The position numbers were made by a program, and so were the translations under genes. From positions 744,001 to 808,000 of the forward strand of contig SDUX01000008.1 in the NCBI GenBank assembly GCA_008729055.1: a stretch of DNA of 64,000 nucleotides. Direction: 5' to 3'. Of the stretch, positions 33,342 to 42,894 are shown in pieces. Below the pieces are notes generated by a model. The model was not told the DNA's origin. It did no database searches and worked only from the letters and a program-made list of their open reading frames with translations. The first letter of the stretch is position 1, and each line of letters begins with the position of its first letter. This DNA is from Pyropia haitanensis (Eukaryota > Rhodophyta > Bangiophyceae > Bangiales > Bangiaceae).

Positions 33342-34271
33342 ATGAGCACTATGACACCCCCCTTAGATGCGCTCGCCGGCGGCGACGGCGTCGTCATTCC
33401 GCCCTACCCCCCCCCGGCGCACCCGCCCGCCCCGCCCTCCGCCCCCGCCGTCCTCATCTTCCTTCACGGCCGCGGCGGCACGGCCGCAGGCTGGGCGCCG
33501 GCGTTTCCCCTGGTCGGCTCCCCCCCACTGTCGGCCGTCGTGTTGCCCACCGCCCCGTCCACGGCCATAACGCACGAAGGCGGCGCGGTGATGCCCGCCT
33601 GGTTTGACGCCCGCCCGGGCGCGGCGCTGCCCGGCGCGCCGGCCGTGGCGGCGTCTGGCCTAGCCGCGTCTGTGCGGCGGTTGTCGACCATGGTCGCGGC
33701 GGCGGTGGCGACGGGCGTACCCGCCGCCCGTATCGTCGTGGGCGGGTACAGCCAGGGTGCTGCGGTGGCGGCCGAGCTGCTCGCCGCTGGCGAGTGGCGC
33801 TTGGGGGGAGGGGTGCTGGTGGGGGGGTGGCTCCCGACGGGCGGGCCACACCGGCCGGGGCGTGCCGCTGCCGACGGTACAGCTGCAACCGTGGCGACCG
33901 CGGCGGCGGCGGCGGCGGCGGGCGACGGCAGCCACGGTCGGGCGGGCGACAGCGGCCACGGTCGGGCGGGCGACAGCGGCCACGGTCGGGACGCCGAGGC
34001 GGCGCCATCGCCGCCAGCGGGCGGATTGGACCCGCCTGGCGGCAGTGTCGACGAGCGGCCGCTGGCGGGCGTGCCAGTGCTGATGCTCCACGGCTCAGCC
34101 GACCCAGTGGTGCCCGCTGCCGCTGGAGCCGCCGCGGCGGCCGCCCTGTCCGCCGCCGGCGCGGACGTGTCGTTTGTGCTGTCGCCCGGTGGCAGGCACG
34201 GCGTGGGCGTAGGCCAGCTTCGGGAGATGGCCGCGTATTTAGTGACCGCCCTGCCGCCACGACGGGCTTGA
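33342..34271 (+). CDS. Acyl-protein thioesterase/carboxylesterase-like alpha/beta hydrolase
   Basis: Member of the phospholipase/carboxylesterase family, which hydrolyses thioesters on S-acylated proteins or ester bonds of lysophospholipids, usually in the cytosol. The 309-residue product has the family motifs in order: LIFLHGRGGTAAGW (oxyanion region, 39-52), GGYSQGAA with nucleophile Ser137, HGSADPVVP with Asp254, and GGRHGVG with His286. It is longer than the usual 220-240 residues because of an N-terminal Pro-rich leader and an Ala/Gly/His insertion (about 173-235) containing a 24-bp repeat. The insertion lies between strands and leaves the triad intact. The start is the first ATG in frame with the domain. 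Substrate cannot be told from sequence. Confidence 0.85.
   Translation: MSTMTPPLDALAGGDGVVIPPYPPPAHPPAPPSAPAVLIFLHGRGGTAAGWAPAFPLVGSPPLSAVVLPTAPSTAITHEGGAVMPAWFDARPGAALPGAPAVAASGLAASVRRLSTMVAAAVATGVPAARIVVGGYSQGAAVAAELLAAGEWRLGGGVLVGGWLPTGGPHRPGRAAADGTAATVATAAAAAAAGDGSHGRAGDSGHGRAGDSGHGRDAEAAPSPPAGGLDPPGGSVDERPLAGVPVLMLHGSADPVVPAAAGAAAAAALSAAGADVSFVLSPGGRHGVGVGQLREMAAYLVTALPPRRA
33921..33991. repeat. 24-bp coding tandem repeat in the esterase insertion
   Basis: Three units of about 24 bp encode near-identical octapeptides (GDGSHGRA, GDSGHGRA, GDSGHGRD). Because the unit length is a multiple of three, copy number can change without breaking the frame. Confidence 0.8.
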
Positions 34272-35355
34272 CGCCAGACGACGGTGGTTCGCAGCGCGGT
34301 GGCCCGGTGCCCGCGCACACCTGACGTGGGAGAGGCCGGTGGGGGTCATGGCGGCGGCGGTGGCGTCGGTGACGGCGGACAGCGTCACTCGCGGAATTGC
34401 CGTCGACGCCCCACCGCTGTCACCCTGCCAGCTCCCACGACGTCCTAGCTGTGCAGACCGACAGGGTCGTTGACGGCAGTTTCCCGCCCTTGACCCCCAC
34501 GCCTACTCCGTCCACCAGCCCGCTTTTTCCCCTCCTCTCGTCCGTCCCCTTCCAACGCCTGTTGCAACAGGCCTTACTTCTCTGCTTGTGACAAGCTCGA
34601 CCTGTGGCCCCGCGCCAACCACCTGTAGCTATGTACAGTCCACTAAAAACAGCACGTTGACGGCGCCCTTGACCGACCTGCCGCGCGGCGGTGAGGGTAT
34701 GTCTCGTCGGGGCGGGTCATTGTACCTTACCCACCCCAACGATGCCCACGCTCTCTTTGTGGAATGCGAGGCAAAAGAAAGAAACCATAGTTGCACACTG
34801 AGGGTGTCTGCCGTTCAAATGTCAAGAAGCGTCTGCGTTTGCGCTTACACGGCATTCTGCGTCTCATGAGGCCATGACGGTCTTCGAGAGATCAGGCCCT
34901 AGCTAGTCGGATGTGACCGGTCAATGTATTGCAGTGAATACCCTCACAGGTCGTGCCCACGGGGCCAATCAGAATTTTTTGACCCCCTGCTGCCAGCACC
35001 CCAAATGCCACGTAGACGGCCGGCGATGCGACGTGGACGCACCACAGGCCTCCTCTCCCTCCTTCCCTTCTCCGCCAACCTGCCCCTCCCTGCATATGAT
35101 TGGGTGGGGTTGTTTGCGGAGTCATGCCTCATTTGCATGCACGGTACAGTGCATGCAGCCGTGCTGGAATCAGATCGCAAAGGAAGGGTGTTGCGTCGCT
35201 CGCGCGGGTGCATCGCCGGTCCGCCCACCACCGTACATAGGAGTGACCCCCCCACCTCCGTTGGCTCTCATGGCCACGCCAACGTCCACGCCGCGGCGGC
35301 GGAGTCGGTACGTGTCTCTGGTAGGGTGCACACCCTTCTCCCCTGACGCGGGCCC
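34272..35355. other. Intergenic region between tandem genes
   Basis: About 1.1 kb of mostly moderate GC. Short open frames (34588-34869; 34924-35346) have no recognisable motif. An ATG at 35270 opens a short Arg/Ser/Thr-rich peptide in another frame, which could be an upstream ORF of the next gene. Confidence 0.4.
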
Positions 35356-36480
35356 ATGCCGGCCTTTGTCCACGCAGCCGCTGGCGCGGTCGGCCGCTGC
35401 CCGCCGTCGCTATTGCGCGGCCGCCCCCGTCGGCGCCCGCCCGGTCACCCCCGCTCGCCGCCCACGATGCGCGCGACGCCACAGCGGTCGGTGCAGGCGG
35501 CCGCCCACGAGGGCCCCGTCTACATCCCCGCGCAAGGGCGGCTGTACTTTACCACCGCCCCCGACGCGCCGCCGCCGTCCCGGTCGCCGACCGTGTCCAT
35601 CTGCTACTGGGAGCTCGCCACCGACGCGGTGCGGGTGTGGGTGGCGGACGCGCGGATGGCGAATGGCATGGCCCCGTCGGCCGACGGCAAGGCGCTGCTT
35701 GTGTGTGAGCAGGGCGACTGGGAGCGGCCGGCGGCCATTACCCGCTACGCGCTGGCGCCCGGTGCGGACGATGACGGCGCGCCGCCCGAGAAGTCGCGGC
35801 AGGTGCTCGTCGACGCGTTTGAGGGCGCGCCGCTCAACTCGCCCAACAAGGTGGTCGAGGTCCGCCCGGGAACCATCGTCTTTACCGACCCGGATTACGG
35901 GCGGCGGCAGGGCTTCCGGCCCAACCGGCTGCCCCCGTCGCGCATCCGCGACAGCGACGCCTTTTTGTCGCCCGACGAGTTTGCGGCGCACGGCCAGCCT
36001 GACGGGGCGCTGCCGCCGGCGGCGTACGCGGCGGTGGGCGGCGTCGTGCGGCGGCTGGACACGGGCCTGGCGCAGCCGCACGGCCTCGCGTCGTCGCCTG
36101 ACGGCTCCCGCCTGTACATTTCCGAGACGCCCGCGGATGATGGCGTCGGCGGCTTTGACGCCACCCTTTGCCAGTGCGTCCACATGTACGCGTTTGACGC
36201 GGCGGCGGGGACGGTGTCGGGGGGTACCAAGATTATCGACTTGCCCCGCGGCGTGCCGGACGGCATGGCGTGCGACGCGGCGGGGCGGTTGTACTGCGCG
36301 ACGGGGGAGGGGCTGCGCGTCTTTTCGGCGCAGGGGGAGCCGCTGGTAGAGGCGACTGTGGAGGACGCGGTGAACTTGTGGCTGGACGAGGACGGCGGCC
36401 GCCTGTTTACGACGACCGACAAGGCCGTGGAGATGTACTCGCTGGACAACCTCCGCGACGCGGCCAAGAACGGGAGTTGA
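35356..36480 (+). CDS. SMP-30/gluconolactonase-like beta-propeller protein
   Basis: Members of this family are metal-dependent six-bladed propellers that hydrolyse sugar lactones or similar esters. Family-type motifs in the 374-residue frame are EGPVYIPAQGRLYFTT (metal-ligand Glu and first blade), NGMAPSADGKALLVCEQGDW, LNSPNKVVEV with FTDPDYG (Asn and Asp ligands), QPHGLASSPDGSRLYISET and VPDGMACDAAGRLYCATGEG. An Asp/Ala linker and a FRPNRLPPSRIRDSD stretch look lineage-specific. Two starts are possible: 35356 gives a 37-residue Arg/Ala/Pro-rich leader that could be an organelle-targeting signal, and the ATG at 35467 gives a leaderless protein. I kept the longer form but cannot decide. The substrate is unknown. 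Confidence 0.85.
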   Translation: MPAFVHAAAGAVGRCPPSLLRGRPRRRPPGHPRSPPTMRATPQRSVQAAAHEGPVYIPAQGRLYFTTAPDAPPPSRSPTVSICYWELATDAVRVWVADARMANGMAPSADGKALLVCEQGDWERPAAITRYALAPGADDDGAPPEKSRQVLVDAFEGAPLNSPNKVVEVRPGTIVFTDPDYGRRQGFRPNRLPPSRIRDSDAFLSPDEFAAHGQPDGALPPAAYAAVGGVVRRLDTGLAQPHGLASSPDGSRLYISETPADDGVGGFDATLCQCVHMYAFDAAAGTVSGGTKIIDLPRGVPDGMACDAAGRLYCATGEGLRVFSAQGEPLVEATVEDAVNLWLDEDGGRLFTTTDKAVEMYSLDNLRDAAKNGS

Positions 36481-37291
36481 GGCGCGGGGTTTGGTGTTTT
36501 GGTGAGTAGGGTGAGGAGTGCGGCGTGGGCGCCTCGTGCAGCGAGAGCTTGGCGGACCGTGCGGAGCGCCCGTACGCGTACGTGTGTGTCGCACCCCCCC
36601 CGCCCGTGGTCTTCATGGCATCGATTTCTGTTTCGTTGGTCTTCCTGTTGAGAAGGGTCCCACAAGAAGGGCCGACATGCGTGGTGACGGAGGCAGCCGC
36701 GGTGTCGACGGCGACAGTGGCATGGCGTCCGCAGCCGAGCGGCGGCGTTGCGGAAGGGCGGCGGCGCCGACGGGACCCGTGACGGGGCCGCGTCGCGGGC
36801 GGCGCCACCCAGAGCGCGAGGGGAAGTGTGGTAGGGGAAGGCGGGGGCAGGTGGACGGGGGTTGGCCTGTCCCGGAGAGCTGGGAGCGCGGAGGGGGGAG
36901 TGGCCTCTGCCATAGCGAGGTGGGCGGCGCGCCGCTGTCGCCGCCCCCCCCGCCGTGACCCTGCGCACACGTCCGCGGTGCGGCGCGGCGCCGCCGCCGC
37001 GGCACCCGCCGCCGGCCTCGCCGGGTGCCTGCCGCGCGCGGCACGTACGCGGACCGCCCCGCCTGGCCGGTGGCGGCCGCGCCCAGCCGTTGCGACGGCG
37101 GCGGCGGCGGCGGGTGCGGTGCGGCGGCGGTGGCACGGCGACGAGGCCGGGGCGCGGCGGGGGCGGCAGTCTGCGGGGGCACCTGGGGAGCAGGTGGGCT
37201 TGGGGGGAGGGCGCGGGCGGGCGGTTACGGACGGCCGACGGTGGGGCACGTGGCTCGCAGCGGGTGGGGTGGGGAAGGTGGGTGAGCGGCG

Positions 37292-37356
<65 letters not shown>

Positions 37357-39058
37357 AGGCCAGCCGCGCGACGGGCGCGGCCACGGCCGCGGCGTGGCGA
37401 GCGCCGCGGCCGCCGCGGCGTTGCGGCGGCGGGCGCCCGCGGCCGCGCCGCCCGCGCACCCGACGGAGGGGCGCCGACGGCCACGCCCGCCGGCCGCGCC
37501 GGCGCAGCCCGCCGCCGGTCCGTGCCGCCCGCGCGGGCCGGGCGCTTGCGCGGGGGCCGCCACCGCGGCGCCCCGCCGCGCTGCCGCCGACACGCCGCCG
37601 CGGCCGGCCATGCCGCCGTCGGCAGGCGCTCCGCTTCTGCCCGTGCCGCCGCCGTCTGCTCGCGGCGCCGGTGGCAGGCGCCACATTGGTGCCCTGCCGC
37701 CGCCGCCAGACGAAGAACGTTGCCGGCAGGGGCGGCCCGCCCCCCCGGCGTGCCGCGGGCGCCTGCGGCCCCGACGGCGGCGTTTGACCACACATCCGCA
37801 CACAGCGGCGGTGGCGCCAGCCGGCATGGCCCACGGGAGGCGCCGTCCAACGTGCCCTTGACGCCGCCGCCCGCCCAATCAGACGCCGTCGGCAGGCGAC
37901 GCGCCGCTCCTTGCCGCCGCCGCGATGCGGCATCCGCCGGCAGCAAGCGCCGGCGCCCGCCAATAGCAGCGGCAGCCGCGCGGCCAAAGCGCCAGGCGCC
38001 ATCTCCCCGCCTTGCCGCCGCGAACCCTCAGTCCATGCTGCCGGCGGACGTCTCCGCCTCAAACTGGCCGCCGCCACGTTCACGAACGGCGGCGCCCGCC
38101 GCCACCGCCGGCAGCGGGGGCGAACCACCCCCCACACCCTGCTACACCCGCGCCCCGTACCGCCAACGCCGGCAACAGGGAGCCACCCCCGCCCGGCGCC
38201 GCGCTCGTGCCCGCCCAGCGGCGCGTCGCGGCCGGCGGAAGGACAGCAACAGCGCCGCGCCGCGGGTAGGGGGCCGCCAGCCGGGGGGACAGGTCGGTCA
38301 TGGAAAGCGCCGCCCCTGCTGAGCACCACCCGCCAGAGGGGAAGTGCCGCCGGCCGTGCCGCGGGGCCCCTCCCCCCCCCCCCGCAGTGACCGCTCCCGT
38401 GCGCGCCGTGGCCGAGCCGTGACTCCACGAGCGGCGGGCGTCCGCCGTGCGCGGTCGACGCGGCGCGCGCCGCCGCCGCCGCCACCGTCACCAATGCCGC
38501 GACCGCCACCGTCACCGTGTCCGCTGCACGGCCGCTGCGGGTGGACAGCACGGTGCCCACAAGCCGGGGTGCCCCGCCCCCCCGCCCACATGGCAACCAG
38601 CCCGACGCGACCCGGTGACAGGGGGCCGGCGGCTGGCAGCCGCCACAGCGGCTGGACAGCCGCCATGGTGCCAGGGTAGAGAACATAAAAGAAGAAAACA
38701 AACAGAAAAAAAAAAAAACAGAGCGTGGGCGGAGTGGGGGCAGGCGGAAGGAGGGGAGGGACAGGGGGGTGAAGAGGATGGGGACAAGATGAAAAGGACC
38801 CGCCTGGGAATGGACAGCGGCAGCCTCCCCCCCGCAGTCGATCGCACCACTGCCAAGCAACCCCGTCTGACGTCCATCGGGTTGACCGGCGCGCGGCCAG
38901 CGCAGGTAACGGCCCCCAGACGCGGTGTGGGGCACAGGGGCGGACGAGGGCGGCCGGGCAGCGGCGGGCAGCCGCCGCTGCTGGTGCAACGGGGCGGCCA
39001 CCGCCATGCCGCCCTGGCAGCGCGCCCCCTCCTTCCCCCCCTCTCCCCGCCCCCGACC
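36481..39058. other. GC-rich low-complexity region, no gene recognised
   Basis: Open frames exist on both strands for over 800 codons but encode Arg/Pro/Ala/Gly repeats. It contains an interrupted (GGC)n array at 37286-37357, a 12-A run near 38707-38718, and dispersed GCCGGCGGCAGGCG-like motifs in both orientations between 37600 and 38300. It separates the lactonase gene from the 3' end of the convergent oxygenase gene. Confidence 0.45.
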
Positions 39059-39894
39059 TCACGAGGCGGCCAGCTGGATGGCGCGCAGCTCCTCCGCGAC
39101 CATATCCCCCGCCCGCATCGGCGGGTACGCCGCCGCCCCGTCGGCAACGACGCCGCCCAACGGCGCGAGCACCGCATCGCTCGCCACGTGGGCAAAGAGG
39201 GTGCTGCTGACGCGCCACACCGCCGGCGGCGCCGCCGCGCCGGCCGCCCCCCCTCACCGCCGTCTGCCGCCGCCGCCTCGGCCGCCGCCGCCGCGGCCGC
39301 CCGCGCCGCCCGCACCGCCGCGGCCGTCGCGGGGGTGACGACCACCTCGTGCATGCCGCGGCGGACGCGGCCGCCCGTCAGGTGCTCCACCTGCCGCCCC
39401 GCCTGGACGAGCAGGCACCCCGGCGGCACGCGGACGGCCAGCCGCCGGCCGTCGCGGTCCCAGATGCACAGGCCCGGCAGGCGGGCCCCCCCGTGGATGG
39501 TCAGCAGGTTGAGGTCATAGTGCGCGCCGGCGAGCACCCGCCCGACCGCGCCGCCGTGCCGCTCCATGTCCGCGCCCGTCGGGCCGAGCAGGTGGGGCGC
39601 CCGGCGCATGAGCGCGGGGATGGCGTCGGCGGGGTGGCCGAGGCCGACCGACAGCATCGCCGCGACGGTGGTCACGGTGGCGAGCAGCTGGGCGCCCCAG
39701 CCGCTCAGGACCGCGTCCCAGCGGTCGGCAAACGCGGCGGGCGTGACGGGGGGGGCGTTGAGCTCGGGGAAGGCCGTGTCGGACGCGGGGGGGCGCTCGC
39801 CGATGCGGTAGAGGAAGCGCCACTTGGGGTCTGCCGCCGCGCGCCGCCGCGGCGGCGCGCCGCCGTCGTCGCCACTGCCGCCGCCGTTGCCGTT

Positions 39895-39928
<34 letters not shown>

Positions 39929-40296
39929 GCGGCCGCGGCCGTCGCGACGGCTGGGTGTTGGGACGCGTCTGGAAGGGAGGCAACAAACGGCGCCACGTCG
40001 CGGGGCACCTCAACGCCGTCGGGCGTGACGCCCACCTGGTAGGCCAGGCGCGGCCGGGCGTCGGCCATCTTGGCCCGCCGGGGCTGCCGAAAGTAGGCCT
40101 CCATCATGTCGAGAAAGGCGGCGGCCGAGGCGGGCGTGACGCGCGCGTCGCGGATGGTGACGGCCGAGTAGCGGGCGAGCGCGGCGGCGACCGCCGCGCA
40201 CGCCGCCGCGTCGGCGCCGGTCGTGACGTAGGGGCCCACGTCGACCAGCGGCAGCGCCTCGTCCGTGGAGGGGGGGGGGGGTGCGGCGGCTGCCAT
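39059..40296 (-). CDS. 2-oxoglutarate/Fe(II) oxygenase (IPNS-like), one apparent frameshift
   Basis: Non-heme iron dioxygenase of the isopenicillin-N-synthase-like superfamily. The N-terminal DIOX_N-like part starts ALPLVDVGPYVTTGADAAAC and contains AFLDMMEAYFRQPRRAKM. The core carries the iron facial triad: H259-x-D261 (AGAHYDLNLLTIHG) and H305 (VEHLTGGRVRRGMHEVV). The 2-oxoglutarate-binding R-x-S lies in VWRVSSTLFAHV, followed by YPPMRAGDMVAEELRAIQLA and the stop, but this last part is in another frame. Adding one base at the C7 tract at 39247-39253 would restore a continuous 412-codon gene, so a missing base in the assembly or a recent mutation is likely. A Gly/Asp repeat insertion lies near residue 130. 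The substrate is unknown. Confidence 0.82.
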
Positions 40297-40561
40297 GGTC
40301 ACCGCGTGTTGGGTCGGGGGAGAAGCAGGCGACGCGCCCGGGGTGGTGTCCGCGGCAGGGCTCGAGGGCGGCACGGGTAGGCGAGGCGCCACCGTCGTGC
40401 GCGTCGTTGGCCACAACGCGCACCGCGACCGGGCAGAGGAAGGGAGTGCGCGAAGCGCGGAGAGCAGGCTCGGCTCGCGACGGTCGGCCCCGCGCACCAG
40501 ACTTGATCTGCGCAGTACACTGACCGGTCCAGCAAAGCCACCGTCACCTCCCAGTCTGCAT
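40297..40561. other. 5' flank of the oxygenase gene
   Basis: About 265 bp of GC-rich DNA between the oxygenase start codon and a transposable element; presumably holds the promoter. No motif is recognised. Confidence 0.35.
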
Positions 40562-40563
40562 TA

Positions 40564-41324
40564 GAGAGTTTTGGCAAGTAACTCGACTGTTGTTTCGACG
40601 GTATCTCGACTGTACATTGCGCCACGTTTCAGAGCTACCGTCGAGATACAGGATTTTCCGACCGTCCCCGACGGTATTCTCGGGATGTACAGTCGGGCCC
40701 CGCTGGATCGCGTTGAACAAAAGCTGTACCTTTCAGCCACGTGTCGCGCGTGCGAGGCCCCAAAGGCGGGTGGTTTGGGCCGCCATATGCCGGTACAACC
40801 ATTTCTGGTACATTGGACGCAGCTTGGCTGGCGCTGAGGGACAGGTGGTCTGTCCGTGGTGTCAGTGGGCTTGGCCAAGCGGGCCGATCGTTGTCGTGTT
40901 GCGCGCCTTTTTCCCAGCCCCTTGCACCCACCCTCCCCCCTTTGTTGGCCTTGTGCTGCCTCCATGTCGTGCCGAATATGTCATCCCCGAGCCCTACCAC
41001 ACCTGCAGAGGATGCGTCGTCTGCGTCCTCGAGGCGGGACCGGCCGTCTACTGGTGGGGTCCCTGAATCGGCGACCAAGAAGCCGCGCCGGCTGTGGCGT
41101 CCCACTGGTGGAAGCGATCGCAACGACGTGCTGCGTCACTGCCTTGGTGGTGGCGCGCCTCGCCTTCTGTTCCGTTCGTGTACAGGACTGTCGCGTTACA
41201 GGAAAGTTACTTGCCAAAACTCGTTCGAGTCCGCGACGGTAGAAAAAATACGGTATCTCGACTCTTTCCAGATTCCGTCGAGATACAGTCGAAAGCGACC
41301 GTCGGATTACTTGCCAAAACTCTC
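40564..41324. mobile_element. 761-bp non-autonomous TIR element (MITE-like), TA target site
   Basis: Terminal inverted repeats of 18 bp are perfect (GAGAGTTTTGGCAAGTAA at 40564-40581; inverse at 41307-41324) and flanked by TA at 40562-40563 and 41325-41326. Inside each end is a hairpin-forming pair GGTATCTCGAC / GTCGAGATAC (about 40600 with 40640; about 41252 with 41277). A second copy of the right TIR (TTACTTGCCAAAACTC) lies at 41207, exactly 100 bp inside the first. Internal open frames are short and motif-free, so the element would depend on a transposase elsewhere. TA targets fit Tc1/mariner-like elements, but the termini do not decide the superfamily. Confidence 0.88.
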
Positions 41325-41326
41325 TA

Positions 41327-41844
41327 TTGAAAGCGGTGCATAGAGTGCGCGTTCGCAATAAAATACTCTGGCCTTGAAGAAGTTGCTGTCATGGAGGCTA
41401 TTTTAGTCCCCTTCGCTCGTTTTGCCTGCTGTGGCGTGGTGTGGTTCCAAGCTGCGCACTTCTTTCCAAACACGAGCAACGAGCCGTCGAGCCCTCCTTC
41501 CTTCTCCACCCAGTCACACGGTGCTGGTGCCTCGCCGGCACCGCCCTCCCCGCCACGGACAACTTGCTACTATTGGGCGCCGCCAGGGAGGCGGCAGAGG
41601 TGGTGGCCGCAGTGATGACCATGAGCGGCTACAGGGTGCTGCGAAAGGCATCCCGCGTGTCCCGCCTGGACGGCGCGCCCGCGCCGAGGCGCTGTCGCTC
41701 TGGTTCCCGCCTGGTGCCGGCGGGCGCCCGTTGGGGGGGGGGGGGGGAGACGTCCCCGCCCACGCCACCCACACCACGGCGGCGCTACTTGCACCACCGC
41801 CGTCTTGCGCGCCATCGGGGGTGTTCAGTGAAGCGCACCAGCGC
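41327..41844. other. Spacer between two transposable elements
   Basis: About 0.5 kb of ordinary composition with an AATAAAATA stretch near 41357 and a 13-G run near 41735. Short frames on both strands have no motif. It may once have been unique intergenic DNA upstream of the oxygenase gene. Confidence 0.35.
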
Positions 41845-41868
41845 TAGTGTCTATTCTACCGCAAAAAA

Positions 41869-41904
41869 GGATCAAATGATCCTCGCCTGAGGATCAAATG
41901 ATCC
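41869..41904. promoter_or_regulatory. Paired left subterminal palindromes of the 1.05-kb element
   Basis: Two perfect copies of GGATCAAATGATCC are separated by 8 bp and begin 22 bp inside the terminus. They share only the ATCA..TGAT core with those of the 3.9-kb element. Binding-site function is inferred. Confidence 0.65.
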
Positions 41905-42841
41905 TCAAGAAAACCGGCGTTTTTGACCCCGTGGGGCCCCATTCCTGGGGCTGCTCCGCACTCCCCCGATTCCGCGGCGGCCGTCGACCTCCCCGTCTCG
42001 TCCCCCCGCCTCCCCACGGCACGCCCAACCTGTACGACTCCTCCGACGCCCACCTCTCTCCCGCTACGACCCTTCCAGCCCGCCCTCACGACTATCTTGC
42101 CGTTCCTCCCCCGCCCCACCCTATCAAGCCCGTCCATATCCGCTTCGTCCCACCCTCCCCCCAGGCCCGAAAAGTTGGACACGTTGATGGCGTCCGTGTG
42201 CACCTGGGCGCCGACCTTCAGCCGCACGTCAGGGCCCTTGGCCTTCTTGGTCTTGGGGGGGGCGGAAGAGGGAAGAGCAAAAGGCGGGGGGGGGGGGCGG
42301 GCGGGGGCGGAGGAGGGGGAGGGGTAGCCGATGGCGGCGGGGGAGGGGTGGGCGGTGGAGGAGGTGGCGGGGTAGCCGGCGGCGGCAGCGCCGGGGGCGC
42401 TGCTTGAGGAGTTGCCGGGGGCATTGGCGGGGTCCGAGGAGAGGGGGTGGACGGGGGGGAGGGAAGGGGGGGGGTGGCGGGCTTGGCTGCAGCCCGTCCA
42501 TTGTTCTTTTTCCGCCGTCTCATGGTGCAGTGGGCTGGCGGATGGGGGGGGAACTGCCGACGGGGGAGTGGGCGGCAGGCAGGAGCAGCAGGTCACCTTT
42601 TTATGCTCCTTTGTGCCCAGCGCGGGCGACTCGGAGGCCGCATGCCGAGCTCTCAGACGGGCCTCGTCGGCCGCTTTGGCGCCAAGAAAAGGCGAGGAAA
42701 AGCCCGCCTTCTGTGGTGTTCTCCTTTGAATGGGATGCACTCAAGCTCTCCCAAGGGTAAACAGCCGTCGCTGAGTCCATTTCTTGTGTCAGAATGAGCA
42801 GGGGACAAAGAGAAGTAAGAGAAAACAGGCCCTGGAAAAGG

Positions 42842-42874
42842 GGATCATTTGATCCTAAAAGGCTCAAATGATCC
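42842..42874. promoter_or_regulatory. Paired right subterminal palindromes of the 1.05-kb element
   Basis: GGATCATTTGATCC and GGCTCAAATGATCC are 5 bp apart and end 18 bp from the terminus. The outer one has one mismatch breaking the palindrome. Confidence 0.6.
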
Positions 42875-42894
42875 GGTCGGTAGAATAGACACTA

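Larger units (their letters stand above)
41847..42892. mobile_element. 1.05-kb TIR element of the same family as the 3.9-kb element
   Basis: Ends are GTGTCTATTCTACCG and its exact inverse, flanked by TA (41845-41846, 42893-42894). Each side has two palindromes: GGATCAAATGATCC at 41869 and 41891 on the left; GGATCATTTGATCC at 42842 and an imperfect GGCTCAAATGATCC at 42861 on the right. The inner right end (42750-42790) is the inverse of 14481-14525 in the larger element. The interior encodes on the minus strand a gene-like piece starting MRRRKKNNGRAAAKPATPP at 42523, and in another frame KTKKAKGPDVRLKVGAQVHT near 42200, separated by Pro-rich low complexity; this looks like captured cargo. No transposase is recognised. 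Confidence 0.85.

Noticed and set aside
36407..39007. 866-codon minus-strand frame
   Set aside because: It overlaps the well-supported lactonase 3' end and is made of low-complexity Arg/Pro/Gly sequence.
38298..39257. Minus-strand frame beginning after a poly-T run (MAAVQPLWRLP...)
   Set aside because: It overlaps the oxygenase C-terminal coding region in another frame and is low complexity.
39230..39262. GTGAGG at the oxygenase frame break as an intron donor
   Set aside because: An intron from there to the nearest usable AG would remove conserved residues before R-x-S, and the donor does not match the GTACGT pattern. A one-base indel is simpler.
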